DNA of 64,000 bases from Antedon mediterranea (lineage: Eukaryota > Echinodermata > Crinoidea > Comatulida > Antedonidae). Within the stretch, counting starts at the first letter, position 1. Every line of letters begins with the position of its first letter. The notes below the pieces were generated by a model. It was not told where the DNA came from. It searched no databases and saw only the letters and a list, made by a program, of their open reading frames with translations. Positions 46,346 through 59,400 of the stretch are shown here, one piece after another. The position numbers were made by a program, and so were the translations under genes. The stretch is taken from NCBI RefSeq assembly GCF_964355755.1, contig NC_092674.1:30554001-30618000 (forward strand). Direction: 5' to 3'.

Positions 46346-46526
46346 TTCCGACCGTCACACTTTGCCGTTTCGAATGCTGGTTACCACCCTTCTATTTTGC
46401 AAATTGCATATATTACAGTTAAGTTCAACAACCCCAATCCCCCCCCCCCCCCCACCAACCCCAATTCTACACCTTCTTGTATTATAGTGTTTTTCGTCCC
46501 TTTTTCATTGATCTAGTCGATCATTT

Positions 46527-46600
46527 AATAATAATAATAATAATAACAGGATTGTTATAGCGCACATACCACTCAAGAGTGCTCAAGGCGCACTTAGTTA
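46527..46600. repeat. Second copy of the dispersed (AAT)n element
   Basis: Matches 3044-3125 over TATAGCGCACATACCACTC and AAGAGTGCTCAAGGCGC, again with the AAT run on its left. Confidence 0.6.
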
Positions 46601-46813
46601 TTTAGTTATGATTTGATCTCCTTTTTTTAATTAAAATGCAAATATTTTTTTTATTTATATCTACATTAATCAATGCCATGTTTTTAATATATTGATAATT
46701 GAACATACTGTATTAATACTTTAACGTTTTTAAGTGCCAATACTGTATGTACAGGTTATACAATGGTTCTCACTGTATGGGGTTAGTACTTTGGCTTTCA
46801 AGTAACAGTAAGA

Positions 46814-46971
46814 GAATTATTTGAATTCTGTTAGATGATCTCATGTTATAATCTCGAATTATTTGAATTCTGTTAGATGATCTCATGTTATAATCTCGAA
46901 TTATTTGAATTCTGTTAGATGATCTCATGTTATAATCTCGAATTATTTGAATTCTGTTAGATGATCTGATG
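46814..46971. repeat. 42-bp tandem repeat (4 copies) just after the POLR1D stop codon
   Basis: Units start GAATTATTTGAATTCTGTTA at 46814, 46856, 46898 and 46940. The array begins 8 bp downstream of the POLR1D stop codon on the minus strand, so it is in the 3' UTR. The frame that translates it into a 14-residue repeat is not the POLR1D frame. Confidence 0.9.
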
Positions 46972-46978
46972 TAATTTG

Positions 46979-48724
46979 TCATGATGTCTCCATATCTTCT
47001 TCTTGATTTCTTTTGTAGTTTTCTACACTGGTCTAAAAAATTGAAAAAATGTAAAACTTCATTATGGCAAAAATAAACAAATTTCGCCATTTTCCTAATT
47101 ATTAAAATCTCACTTTTGAAAAAACAATCTGTAAGAAGATAGGAAAATGCACACAGATATATTAGTAACAAACTATAACACCATACCTCATATGTGGATA
47201 AAACGTGTTCACACAGATATATTAGTAAAACAAACTATAACACCATACCTCATATGTGGATAAAACGTGTTCACACAGATATATTAGTAACAAACTATAA
47301 CACCATACCTCATATGTGGATAAAACGTGTTCACACAGATATATTAGTAAAACAAACTATAACACCATACCTCATATGTGGATAAAACGTGTTCACACAG
47401 AGATGATAAATCTTGTAGACCTTTTCGAAGAACATCAGAAGTACTTGCTCCTAAAAAACCATAAAGTAGAAAAAAGAGTATGTGTAATTATTTATTTTAT
47501 ATAAGTTAAGCATTGCTCCCATTGGTCCCATACTTCACTGAATGTACTCTGTTCTTTTTATATGTTAAGTCTTTTCCTTTCTTTGTATGTACATTTTTGG
47601 TGAGAATTTGAATAAATAAGAATAAATTTAAATAAAAATAAACCTTTTAAAATATTATTAAACATTTGTTGGCGATGTTTTGGCAGCAACAGTAACTATG
47701 TGTAGGAGTTACGTTTTCTGAGAATCTTTAATTTGGTTTGACAACAGAATTGTTAAACTCAGACATTATAATTAATGATTTTTTATAGTATATAAACATA
47801 ACTCCAAAGTAAGCATGTACTTTGTAGCTAGCCATGTATAAACTGTGGTGGCAGCAAACAACTTTAAAAAAAAAATGAATTTAAATTAATTAGTCTGGTC
47901 CGTGAGTTTGATTCATTTTTTTGTCACATAAAGTAGTTTGATAGTGTGGACAGAGCTTTACCCTTCGTTTGTATCCTCAGATTAATCTTATTTTCTGTTG
48001 GATGAGGAATGCAATATCCACAAAAATCAACATCTGGGCTAAAATGAAAAAAAAAATTATTCATTATTTTGTTAATGTCAATAATAATTTTGCTATATTT
48101 GAAATTGAATAATATGTTTTCATGGAAATACCACATAAATTATTATGTTGTCTAATTTTTAAGTGCATACTTTTTCATGATCATGTATCGAAGAGAGTTT
48201 CCAAGTGTGTGGTCCTCACCACGCATGACATAAGTTGCACACGTCTCATCCTCAATGTCTTTAGCTTGAACCTTTTTAAAAAAAGAATGAATTTTAAATA
48301 TAAATAAAGCAATTTATAACAACATTTTGATTGATTTATATAAAAACATAGTTTATTTACAAAAAAATATTTAAAGCCAGACCCATTTACCACTGACAGT
48401 ACTATTGGCCTAAATTTACTAAAATTATGTGATGATGTACTACTTCGTATATCTAACTACTGTAATATAATTTAATGGTTTTCGACAAGGGACGAAACGG
48501 CCCTACAACTGCGCCAACTAGCTAAATGTATCACTTGCTGCAGCAGCAGTAATAACAACAACCCACACCGCCGCAGGACAACTTGGCCTAGCTTGGCCCA
48601 ATGTTTTATTTGTGAAATACTGTCCTTCTAAATTAGTAAATGACTGCTAGAAAACTACATATACTCTTACAACTTCTAGTCGTCTTGTTTTTCCATCTAA
48701 ACCTTCATTTTGACTGTTTGCCAT
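46979..48724 (-). CDS. POLR1D: RNA polymerases I and III subunit RPAC2
   Basis: Exons 48671-48724, 48171-48271, 47962-48038, 47371-47450, 46979-47032 total 366 nt (121 residues), all in phase. The family hallmarks are clear: [17 protein letters not shown], then [13 protein letters not shown] and [10 protein letters not shown], then [13 protein letters not shown]. This is the RPB11/AC19-like dimerisation fold that pairs with RPAC1 in Pol I and Pol III. The protein ends NQEEDMETS, with TGA reached 17 codons into the last exon. The length matches the short animal form. The exon 4 donor lies inside a tandem repeat and the exon 3 donor abuts a MITE end (see findings). It is head to head with VAMP7. 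Confidence 0.95.
47150..47399 (-). repeat. 60-62-bp tandem repeat duplicating the POLR1D exon 4 splice donor
   Basis: Four copies of the exon end and its donor (minus-strand CCACATATGAG|GTATGGTG) lie at about 47186, 47248, 47308 and 47369. Spacings alternate 62, 60, 62 because AGTAAAACAAAC and AGTAACAAAC variants alternate, so the array is a doubled dimer. The copy at 47371 adjoins real exon 4; the others are downstream in the intron. Confidence 0.9.
47925..47961. mobile_element. MITE family 2 terminal fragment at the POLR1D exon 3 donor
   Basis: GTTTGATAGTGTGGACAGAG followed by CTTTAC matches the terminal repeat of MITE family 2. Its outer end coincides with the splice donor of POLR1D exon 3 (G|GTAAAGCTCTG on the minus strand). 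Only one terminus is recognisable. Confidence 0.7.
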
Positions 48725-48962
48725 TTCTAAAAATTAATCGGACAAAAAAAAAAAACACGTGTGGTGGACGACGGACGTGCGTATTTAATTTATGAATATT
48801 CATTATGACCTTTTGACGAGAGATGACGACATGGGTCATCATCATGTGACAATACAAAATTTCAACACGGAATTTACGTAGGCCTCCTAGCAGTAGTTGT
48901 GAGTTTTCGAGACAATATTTGTAATGTTTTTGTGATGATATAAGTTTCAAGAACCATTTCAG
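48725..48962. promoter_or_regulatory. Shared divergent promoter of POLR1D and VAMP7
   Basis: The POLR1D start codon (minus, 48724) and a candidate VAMP7 untranslated first exon ending CATTTCAG|GTAGGTTGG (donor GT at 48963) are about 240 bp apart in opposite directions. No TATA box is obvious on either strand, as is common for divergent housekeeping promoters. The VAMP7 leader exon is inferred from the donor and from the acceptor at 49580-49581. Confidence 0.6.
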
Positions 48963-49582
48963 GTAGGTTGGTACATTTTGTTATTTTCTACACTATTTAA
49001 TTGAATTATTAAAACAAGAAAACTGAGTTTGCTTGGTAGCATAAACCCTACACTTCCTGGCTATATATGGCCTACTAGTACTAGTACGTAACTAGGCCTA
49101 GCCTAGTAGCTAGGCGGCCTACCTAGCCTAGCTAGCTAATCCTGTACGTAGTGTGGGCCAAGGCCTAGTAGTTTTAGAGGAGGCCTACCTAGGGGCCTAC
49201 TGCTCTCTCGAGTTAGTAAGCAGTCTGTAGCATAGCCTAGACCTACTACTAGGTAGGCCTATCCTAGGAAAATTAAACTGCAATTAAATTTTAATAATAA
49301 TAATTAATCAACACAGCTGCGAAGCATGCATGCAGAGTAGAATAGGGCTTATTATTAAGCCTAAAATGTTATTAAGGAATGTTAAATAAGTTAATAATAA
49401 ATATAGGTATCTTGTTTCAAATTAATTAATTAAATTTCAGTATATCACCGGGCGGTTTAGAATTAATAATAATATTCTGTGCCTGATGTGTTAATGATAA
49501 AAATATATGATATTTTACAATGTAATTTATATTGTTAACAATTTCATTAACCTACTCATTAACTAACAAATGAATTTACAGA

Positions 49583-52500
49583 ATGTCAATCTTGTATGCA
49601 ACGGTCACACGAGGGACTACCATACTTGCACGGTACGCATCATGCCAGGGGAATTTCTCGGAGGTAGTGGAGCAGATTTTATTAAAAGTTTCACCCGAGA
49701 ATGCCAAACTGACATACTCGCATGGCAGCTACTTATTCCACTATGTAACAGAAGACAGGATTACATATTTATGCATCACAGATGATGTGAGTATTTTAAT
49801 GGAGATAGATTATCAATAAAATTGTTGAAATAAAGTACGTACAGTAGACGATTTACAAGCCCCTTCTCCCTAAATTTTGAAAATTACAATGCAAAAAATT
49901 TAACATTACATTAAAATCTCTGGTTTATAGAAAATAAACATAGATATGCAAAAATTAACCAAATAAAGCACAAGTATGAATGCACTGTGAACAATATGAC
50001 GCACTCTCATCTTTATATATATCTTTTATATTTATTTATTTATTTATATTCAACTTATACAAAAAACATATTAATGAAGGATAGGACCAGACAGGTGGTA
50101 AACACCTAAAACGGTCCAGCCCAATTGCACAACAAAAACGTATATAAAATTATAATAAATCCATAGGCAAATTACTGAAAAAAATGACAATGCTGTGGGT
50201 ATCAGTGGCTGGATATCAATGGAGATACAAAAAAAAAGCGAAAAGCTAAATCAAAATGATAAGTAAAACAGCCAGAAAAGTTAGCAGAGCTTTCGGACAA
50301 CACTAGCCCTTCATCAGTGCAAAGTAAAATAAAATTATAATAAATATATATAATGGCCAATATAGCATATTAAAGAAATAAGTATTTTATAAGACATTGT
50401 GTACTAAAATGTTGAGATTATTAATATACTTTCACTTTCATTATTATCTACACAATTGGCTATATAACAATTTTCTTAATATTAAGTAAGGATTTCTACA
50501 TTCTGTAAACATGAAACTAGAAAGTAGAACTAGAATGTCCAGGCCTTTGCAACAACATTCTTTTCCGATTGTTATAATTAAAGATAAATTGTCCCCTAAA
50601 CATTTTTTTTGTTTAAACATCTTTAAATAAACATTGCACTTTTATTATTTTTTAGGATTTTCAGCGGTCTAAAGCATTTATGTATTTGAGTGAAATATCC
50701 AGAAAGTTTTCCAACAACTATGGATCTAGAGCACAAACAGCTCTGCCTTTTGCAATGAATAGTGAATTCTCACAGATTTTAGCAACAGAAATGGTAAATA
50801 TTAATCATTCACTAGCAGGGCAATTTGCTAATTTTGTCAAAGATTGGTCTCCCAGAAGGCCCAGTTATGATCAGTGGCTGTGTGAGTACTAGTACACCGG
50901 AGTAACCCCCTTACTAGAAGGGCAATTTGTTATTGGTGTATAGACTACTCCTCTCCAACCTTTAAAGACCGTTATTGGTGTATAGACTACTCCTCTCCAA
51001 CCTTTAAAGACCGTTATTGGTGTATAGACTACTCCTCTCCAACCTTTAAAGACCGTTATTGGTGTATAGACTACTCCTCTCCAACCTTTAAAGACCATTA
51101 TTGGTGTATAGACGACTACTCTCCAACCTTTAAAGACCGTTATTGGTGTATAGACTACTCCTCTCCAACCTTTAAAGACCGTTATTGGTGTATAGACTAC
51201 TCCTCTCCAACCTTTAAAGACCGTTATTGGTGTATAGACAACTACTCTCCAACCTTTAAAGACCGTTATTGGTGTATAGACTACTCCTCTCCAACCTTTA
51301 AAGACCGTTATTGGTGTATAGACTACTCCTCTCCAACCTTTAAAGACCGTTATTGGTGTATAGACGACTACTCTCCAACCTGTGGAGAGATATCCTCAAT
51401 GCCTACAATAATTATTATATTTATTTTATCAATGTAATACAAGCATAATGTAATGTAATACAACTGTTTTGATTCAATCTAATATTATTTTCAGATGAAA
51501 TTTGCAGACAACAAAGGCGGTGACAAGCTAACTCAAGTACAGAATGATTTAGATGAATTAAACAGGATTATGGTGAAAAATATTGGTAAATATCTTGTTT
51601 GACCTTAGAACAATGACCTGGGATCGTCCCAGTTGATACAGTCAACTCTCCCGATACCGAACACCTTTGAACTGGCCTAGTAATATTTCTGGTTTTCAAC
51701 AAATTCTGGTATTGAATTTGGGACCTTTTGGGCCTCAAGAAAAGTCTGGTTTTTGGAGAGTTTCCGGTTTTCACAGAGTCCAGAGAGTTGACTACCCTAT
51801 ATATTATTAAGTCTGTATTCCTTTACCTGTAATAACTCAATAATAAAAAAACTACTGTTGTTTCAGATACGATAACAAACAGGGGAGAGCGCTTAGAATT
51901 ACTTGTTGATAAGACAGAAGACCTTGAAGCTAGTGTAAGCAGAATACATTTATTGTATTACAGTAACTAACAACTTTTAAAAAAGAACAACCCATGCAGT
52001 TTTCAAAAGAATTGATTTTAAGAGATCCACTGTATTAAATAAAATGCATTCAGTCATATTTAAGAGGTCCACTGTATTAAATAAAATATCATATTTCTTT
52101 AAAGTAGTCGCTAGGCAATGCTTAGTTTGTACTGATGTTTAAATCTCTGTCTACACTATCAAATTGTATGACCAAAAAATGTGATGTGTCCATATATGGA
52201 CATAATGATGTCATATCACCACCATATTTGGGCACATCACACTTTTTGTCAAACTAGTTTGATAGTGTAGACAGAGCTTTATACAGAAAGACTACTGTAC
52301 TTTCTACTGCACTTCTTATTTGAGATTATAACTTTACTTATTGTCAATTGTTTAAATAGTTAAAATGTGTTGTTTATTTGTAGTCACTGACATTTAAGAA
52401 GACAAGTAAAAACCTCTCCCGATCAATGTGTTTAAAGAATGCCAAGTTTACCATCATTCTTGTTGTTATTATAATTGTAAGTATAAACTAATTTCTTCTT

Positions 52501-53350
52501 GGTATAATTATCTGCTGTTTTGGATTTCTGAGATGAGAGCATGTATACATGTTTGTATGATTGAGAACTTGTGATATTCTACACTGTACCATGTTAAGAA
52601 TAGAAAGAAGTACTTGAACCTGATTTGAGCATCACTTTTCAAAAGGCTGAGTTTACATCTTGATTGACATGTTTTGTTTTCACAATTTTTGGAATTTCAT
52701 GGTGTTAACTATGGTTCTGTGAGCATATACAAGAATATACCTTTTGATATTGATACATCTACCCTCACAGTAATTACTAATATTCTATTCAATTCTAACT
52801 GACCTTTTTGATTATGTGTTAGAGTGTTATTCTCATAAACAAATTATGACCAAGCTGTTTTACAGATTACATTTTTTTTTTAATGCTGGTACGTAAGTTG
52901 ATTACAGTAATGAGTAACACACTCTGCATTCAAACAGTAATATGATTCCCTGATCTGTCATTCATTTTTGAATAAAACAATTAAAGTATTACCAAATTAT
53001 GGTGCTTTTTTAATATTAAAATAGTAAATAAATGTTAACTAATTCTATTATAAATGTTGTTTTATTAATTATATTTTTCTATTTATTTATTTAATTATTG
53101 TACAGTAACCTCATTGTAATTTTTTTCTCTATTTTGTTAATGGTGGTCTCTGCCTAAAAAATTATATTCTTAAACTTATTTTGACCACCATCCACATTAC
53201 CTAATGATTTATAAAGAAATATATGTATTATTTGAGGAAAATCAATGAACATCAACAATACAATAAATGTTGTTTATTTTTCAGCTTGTTATTTACTTCA
53301 TCATCTCAGCAGCCTGTGGTGGCTTAGCTTGGAACAAATGTGTAAAGTAA
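49583..53350 (+). CDS. VAMP7: VAMP7 longin R-SNARE
   Basis: Exons 49583-49786, 50656-50793, 51495-51585, 51867-51934, 52384-52476, 53285-53350; 660 nt, 219 residues, all in phase. The N-terminal longin domain is plain (RGTTILARYASCQGNFSEV, KLTYSHGSYLFHYV, YGSRAQTALPFAMNSEFS). The SNARE motif follows (DELNRIMVKNI ... NRGERLELLVDKTE), with the zero-layer arginine at residue 150. A C-terminal anchor starts at FTIILVVIIII and continues in the last exon. The family acts in fusion of late endosomes, lysosomes and secretory vesicles, with the longin domain autoinhibiting the SNARE. Length matches the vertebrate protein (about 220). The first exon begins two bases upstream of the ATG, so a separate leader exon is required. 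Confidence 0.97.
50170..50330. repeat. Dispersed repeat (copy 1) in VAMP7 intron 1
   Basis: Contains TGCTGTGGGTATCAGTGGCT, CAATGGAGATACAAAAAAA and GAGCTTTCGG...CTTCATCAGTGCAAA. The same sequence occurs in inverted orientation at 61085-61260 beside ILK, so it is a dispersed element, family unknown. Confidence 0.75.
50929..51386. repeat. 42-bp minisatellite (11 copies) in VAMP7 intron 2
   Basis: Units GTTATTGGTGTATAGACTAC + TCCTCTCCAACCTTTAAAG + ACC, highly uniform. A variant with GACGACTAC or GACAACTAC occurs every third or fourth unit, which suggests a higher-order pattern. It starts 136 bp after the exon 2 donor. Confidence 0.95.
52142..52282. mobile_element. MITE family 2, full copy in VAMP7 intron 4
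   Basis: Starts AATCTCTGTCTACACTATCA and ends TTTGATAGTGTAGACAGAGC, an almost perfect terminal inverted repeat. The centre carries ATATGGACATAATGATGTCA and TTTGGGCACATCAC. This is the best reference copy of the family in the window. Confidence 0.85.
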
Positions 53351-54063
53351 CAACTTAAAATTACAGACATTCTAGACACCAGACTGATTGACCCCATGTT
53401 GCCTACAAATCATCAACTTATTTTTAGACGGGGATCTTGAGGTAGCTACACCGGCTGTCTTCCATACATTTACACTGCCTGCAGTTCTTTCCTGAGGTTA
53501 CACAAAAAACATTGAAATTATATATCCTCACGACTGCATGGATGATTCCTAATTTAAATGTGGACTTTTACATAAGGGTGGAGTTATATATACAAGGGTG
53601 GAGTTATATAAGGGTGGACTGTTATATACACCATTCTGTGGTTAATATACACCATGTATGGTACATTTAGCTTAAATGACAGATTATTCTAATTTTTGTT
53701 AAATCTGTCGTTTTTTTTTGTTCTGACCAATTAAAGTGTAAAAATAATTGTATGTGTATATCATTATCAATTTAATTCCAGCATGATGACAAATTATATT
53801 TGTTTAAAAAAATGAAATATATTTTTAGTTAAAACCAAAAAGTAGCTAAATATTAAACTACTAAGCTGTATTTTGCTGTACAAAGTAATTGTTATTGTTT
53901 GTTCATGGACTGTCCATGGTTTGTTCTGTTTTTTTTATCTGTTCAGTGCAGCATAATATATGTAAATTGTAAAATTTCTTATTTAATATTTAAATTATGT
54001 TTTTTAAATTTTAGTTAATCTTACTTAATGTAATATATTTCATGCAATGTTCTTTGTCGTACA

Positions 54064-54069
54064 AATAAA
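54064..54069 (+). terminator. Polyadenylation signal AATAAA of VAMP7
   Basis: AATAAA in GTACAAATAAACATG, 714 bp after the stop codon. Earlier variants in the 3' UTR cannot be excluded. Confidence 0.5.
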
Positions 54070-54142
54070 CATGATAGTTAGATATAGCAAATACTGAGAG
54101 TATATGCCCTGTGGCGACAACATACATTAGGAAACTCTTGAA

Positions 54143-54450
54143 AGATGACAAAAGATACTCCCAGGAGGCCTACACCTGAAGAGACACTCACAAAAGGCCC
54201 CTATACACCAGGAGACACTCACAAAAGACCTATATACACCAGGAGACACTCACAAAAGGCCCCTCTATACACCAGGAGACACTCACAGAAGGCCCCTCTA
54301 TACACCAGGAGACACTCACAAAGCCTATATACACCAGGAGATACTCACAAAAGGCCTCTATACACAAGAGGCCCATAAACCATAGAGATATTATATCTCT
54401 ATGCATAAACCAAGACACTCCCAAGCTATCCACATACATCAAGACACTCC
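54143..54450. repeat. ~33-bp tandem repeat (about 8-9 drifting copies)
   Basis: Units contain ACACCAGGAGACACTCACAA and AGGCCCCTCTAT. It lies between VAMP7 and ILK. It is open in one frame but shows no protein features. The following interval 54450-56469 is AT-rich with no recognisable gene. Confidence 0.85.
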
Positions 54451-56469
54451 TAAAAGGCTCACCATAAGGCCAAGATTAAGCAGAGGCTAATAAAATGGAC
54501 AATTGTCTCAAGATTTGTTTTGATAAATAAATTTAGCAAAAAATTATATGAATATGATATTAGTAAAATATACAATTGGCAAAAATATTAATTGATGTCT
54601 TTATCTTTAAATGGTTGCCTTAATAAACTGATATATTAGCACTTTGCAAAAAAACTTGTTTTATGTGTTTTAATTTGTGTACATATATGATTCTCTGTAT
54701 TACCGTATCTCCACAATGGCAAGTTATGTAATATAGTGCCACGTATGCATCACATGTGTGATATGGTTCGGTTATATGGCTTCTGATACAGCTGTCACAA
54801 TGTGTCGCTGTATTATAGAATTTTAAATTGATACTGTATATTGAAATTCCAAACAAAAGGTGGATAGACTGAGACATACTATGTGGTCTGTCTGGTAAAA
54901 ATCAGCAACTTCTGTTATAATTACTCATCAAAAATGCATTTGTATTTCTGGATTTCTTTTCAGATTAAAGTCACTGATAGACAATGAAATAAACGATAGA
55001 AAATATATAATGTTGATGGTTTCACTAGATTTAATTCCCTACTGGTAATTTAATACAAGCAGTTAGCACCAGTTGATTTATTTAAATATGTGTATTGTCC
55101 TCCTTCTTTCATGCAAAAGTTTGCTTTTGTTTGTCGGAATACTATACTTAAATTTGTTTTTTGTTTTTTTTTAATTCTATAGTTTAAATTTGTAATTGTC
55201 AATAATGCTATTTGGCGCTGATGATACCAGGGGCGGATCCAGGACAACACCAACATATAATGTTATGACTATTAGTCCCTGTCAAAAATAGATATCAAAA
55301 AGTACTTTAGATAATAGCATTTAAGCGGTCAAAAGGAAGGAGCCTGTGAACCTACTATACCCTGGATTCACCCCTTCTACAAGCTCTGTCAAATTTGCAT
55401 TTTCTTCAATAATTAATTATTCTAATAATAAAATACTGTGTCTTTTCAAGAACTGAACTTGCTACAAATTCAGTGATTTAAAATGCAAATCTTTTCTACA
55501 TCTATATAGAATTTATTTTTTAAAAAGTCTGGAAAATATAAATAAAAAACTACAATATATCAATGGAAGCCTATGTTGTTAGCCATACAAGCTCTAAGCT
55601 TGTTCTTTTTATATACAGTAAAATGAGTAATTAAGGTCCTTGCTTCAGATACTTGCTAATAAGCCTATAAATACAGTTTGTGTGCACTAAATTGTAGTAA
55701 AAACTGCATAAAATTGACTGATATGCTCATATACCTGTACTGGTTTTTTTATCCCCCTCATTAAATCTTAATTATGCACTATTTATACTCTATTTGTAAA
55801 TTTTAATACACTATATATATCTAAAATGTTTGAAGTATAAATATAAATTTTCATATGTATACATTTTTGAGTCATCATAGGAAGACAAGGTTTCTTAAAT
55901 TTAGGGTAAAAAGTTAACAAACATGCAATAAATTACAATTATATAAATTGTATTGTAAAAAAGGTGAGTTCTCTGGCTAATTAATTTGTTGACATAGCAT
56001 CATATACTTCAATTTCTAATTGTATTTTGGAGGGAACTTTAAACAATTATACAACCTCTTCTATTAATATGTTACCTTAATTACATTTTTTTTATATAAA
56101 AAGGTCACTTTCAGCAACTTGGGTTCAGCTTTCTGCTCATTATTTAATTAGTTTGTAGAAAAAAAGAATTTTTCACAAGATACATTTTTAAAAGCACATC
56201 TAGAACAGATAAATTGTATATTAAAAACTTTGATGAGTTTTGACAAATTGTTCAAATACACAATACATGCATTATGTTTGAGGTGGTTTTTGCTAACATA
56301 AATATAATGGTGTAACAAACATAAACAAATACATTATGATGAATGTACACAAAGTAAATATACAAAAAGAAAATCAAATATGTACATGTGGCAACAATAT
56401 AATAGTATTTAAACCCTTAATGTATTTCAACTTGTGAAAATACACACGATATCAGGTTTATGAAATTGG

Positions 56470-59400
56470 TTATGCTGTTCGCATTTTTTCTAAAATCGGC
56501 AGGATCATATCAAAGCGAGGGCGCTTTCCAGGATCTTCATTCATGCATATCCTAATTAGCTTACTCATGTGCGCAGACGCTCCTGTAGGTGGGGTTATTC
56601 GTAGTCCTTCGCACACAATCTGGAAAAATAACGTTTTATATTTGTATGAAAGACATTCTGCTTTTGAATTAAACTTTGTGATTGACATATCAACAATAAA
56701 TTTCACAGATCTTTTTTTACCTTTTTTTAAATTGGTCTGCTTTTCATTCATGATTCTCTTAACATCTTTTTAAATAACATTTTATTTGTAACTATTAATC
56801 ATTTAAAAGTACTGGGACTGATAATTTTTATCTTAAAAAAAAATAAATTAAAAAATGTGAAGATAAATGTACACATACTTTCATTCCAATTTCCATTGGT
56901 GATTGGCCAGCAAACGGCACTTCCCTCGTTGATAATTCCCACAGAAGTATTGCGTAACTCCACATATCTGCTGCCCTCACATTTGCTTCTTCTGGTTTCT
57001 TTTGAAGAGCTACAAATAAAGGCGTTTTCCGTTTAAAAAGTAATCCATATTAGCAAATAGTTGTTGTCAGTCAGTCAATTTGTTTTTTTAATCCAAATTT
57101 TGAACTATTACTTAGTCAGACAACAAAGATCTCCTGCTCCTCTATATTTCTTTTAGTTTGAAATCAAGCATCTATTTAACTTCTATTATCCATTAAAACA
57201 AAACCAAGATACAGTACCTTCAGGTGCCATCCATGCTGGGTTAAACACCTTGGCTTTATTTTGAAACGAAAACCGTGTGTCAGCCATATTCAACTTGGCA
57301 GTGTATTCCTCATCAATCTAAAACAATGACAAAATGAATTTGTACTGTAAAGTGTAAAAAAGTAGAATTTACCTTTCAAAAATACTGCAGTAACTGACAG
57401 ATTGGCACAGATTTTATATTTTAAGGGTGTCTAGAAAACTCAGATCTCAGATATTCTAGACACCCATATTTTAAACTAGGGAATGTTGTCTACAACAAAG
57501 GAGTAATGGTTACTGCAGTAATTGCAGTAATTGTATGACTTACCATGACATTTTTACTGTTAAGGTAGAATTTAGGTATCAAAGGATCCATTGAGTGTAG
57601 AAAGGACATTCCTCTTCCAATATCTAATGCAAAGCTGACTGCTTGCGTATGGTCAAAATCCATGCCTACAAACAATATATTAATAGTATTGTTTTTATAT
57701 ACTGTATTTCACTAAGCAAATTCATTCATTATCCTTCTTATAGGTGACAATAATGTAGTAGTCCTAGTCGATTTACATTTGTTACATTTCTAAATTTGCT
57801 AAATGTAAGTAACTACATTATTTAGAGTATTTTAGAAAAAATATCAAACAAATCAACTAACCTGAGCCTTCATGAAGTACACGATACAAGGAACCGTGAG
57901 GGAGTGCTTCACTCAGGGTCACCATCTTTAACGGTGAACTTTGATTGACACACGCTAAAACAGGGTGAATGTTGGGATGCGAGAATATCCTAAGACGTGG
58001 GTATTCCAGGGCGAAGTCACGAGTTATCCGTGACGTGCAGTTGCGCACTTTAAGCATCTTTGCCATAACAGCAGTACCTTGCCATAACGCTCTGTACATC
58101 TGAAATAAAGACATGAAAGAAATCAATATCAGATTGAAAAAACACCTGATATTGACACAAAGTAAAACACATGCTCTGTTAGTACACTTTTTAAACTTTT
58201 CTGTATTCGTTGTACAGTATATATGATATTTCTACATTTTCATATTCCTGCTTTGTTGTTTTATATTATAAGGCACCCTGTAATTAGCTTCTCCCTGTTG
58301 AAAGTGTTTTGAAAAACAAAGAAAAAAAAGGATAGTAAAGCCCATTATGACGAATGCTATACAAATCTCATGTTCTTATTAAGATATAGTAATTGTGACA
58401 TGTTTCCCCAAACTTGAATATCCTAAGCTCTGTCTACTAAACTAGTTTGATAGTGTAGACAGAGCTTTAACCTTCTATAAGTTAAGATTTAAATAAACAA
58501 ACAACGTACAGTTCCTGCTGCACTGTCATTGATCTGTCCCTGTAATTTGATAGATTTTAATTCGATGCCAGCAAACCGGGACAGAGTTGCATCTCCTGAA
58601 AAACATAAAATCATTTTTTATTATTTAACAATTGTAGTTGTAGCTTTGCTTGTACAGTCAGGGACGTAGCGAGAGGTTACATTACAAACAATACAAGATA
58701 TCACACTGTACTTACTGCTTCTAGTTTTTGTGCCACCCCAATTAGATGTCTTGTACGGAATTACTGTGAGATCTTGCCCTAAAGCTTGTGCCCGATCTGA
58801 AGATTATAAATCAATCAATATCTTATCCATATTATTCAATATTAATCAATATATTATCAATATATTATCAATATATTATCAATATTTTATCTTGACAAAA
58901 ACAAAAAACAATTTTTGTAAAATAAAAAGTTAGGAAATGTATATAGTACAATTGAGGGTCAAATGTTTTCCTTTCTTGTTCACTAGATAACAAATTATTG
59001 AATTACAAACTTTATGAACTTTTAAGTAGGCTCAGTTACTCAAAGATGTACTGTAGTCAAGTTGAATGGGTATTCAACAAGAAACTTGAAAATTCACAAT
59101 GAAAAAAGTACTATTGAATGCCATGTGACCCACAATTGTCCAATCAAATGACAGGAAATTATTTAGGTGTTTATATAATACCTCTTAGTTTCTCTGCTAA
59201 TAATGGCTTTGCTTTGGTTAATGGTGTCTGTCCAAGTTTATTACATAATGTTACTCTTGCTCCATGGCTCACTAATTCCTATGGCAAAAAAAGTATGCTA
59301 TTTAAAACTGCATTGAAACATTACTAAGATGATGGTTTGTATAATGTAATTTCATGGTTCAAACAATAATTCCTATGAAAAGTGTAGTACATAGTAGAGG

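Larger units (their letters stand above)
38966..46500. other. Gene-poor interval between gene C and POLR1D
   Basis: No protein family is recognisable in the short frames here. On the minus strand TTATTACCAG|GTAGGTCC at ~42171 is a plausible donor of an untranslated first exon of gene C, since the ATG exon follows an acceptor (inference). A MITE family 3 copy (CTGTTCCCACTAGGCGAATC ... ATTCGCCTGGTG) lies at about 40535-40650. Confidence 0.4.

Noticed and set aside
46770-47171. 133-codon frame with 14-residue repeats overlapping the end of POLR1D
   Set aside because: It is out of frame with POLR1D. The correct frame from the acceptor at 47033-47034 stops at 46979 and matches the family C-terminus.
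54145-54378. 77-codon Thr/Pro-rich frame
   Set aside because: Translation of a ~33-bp tandem repeat with no other coding evidence.
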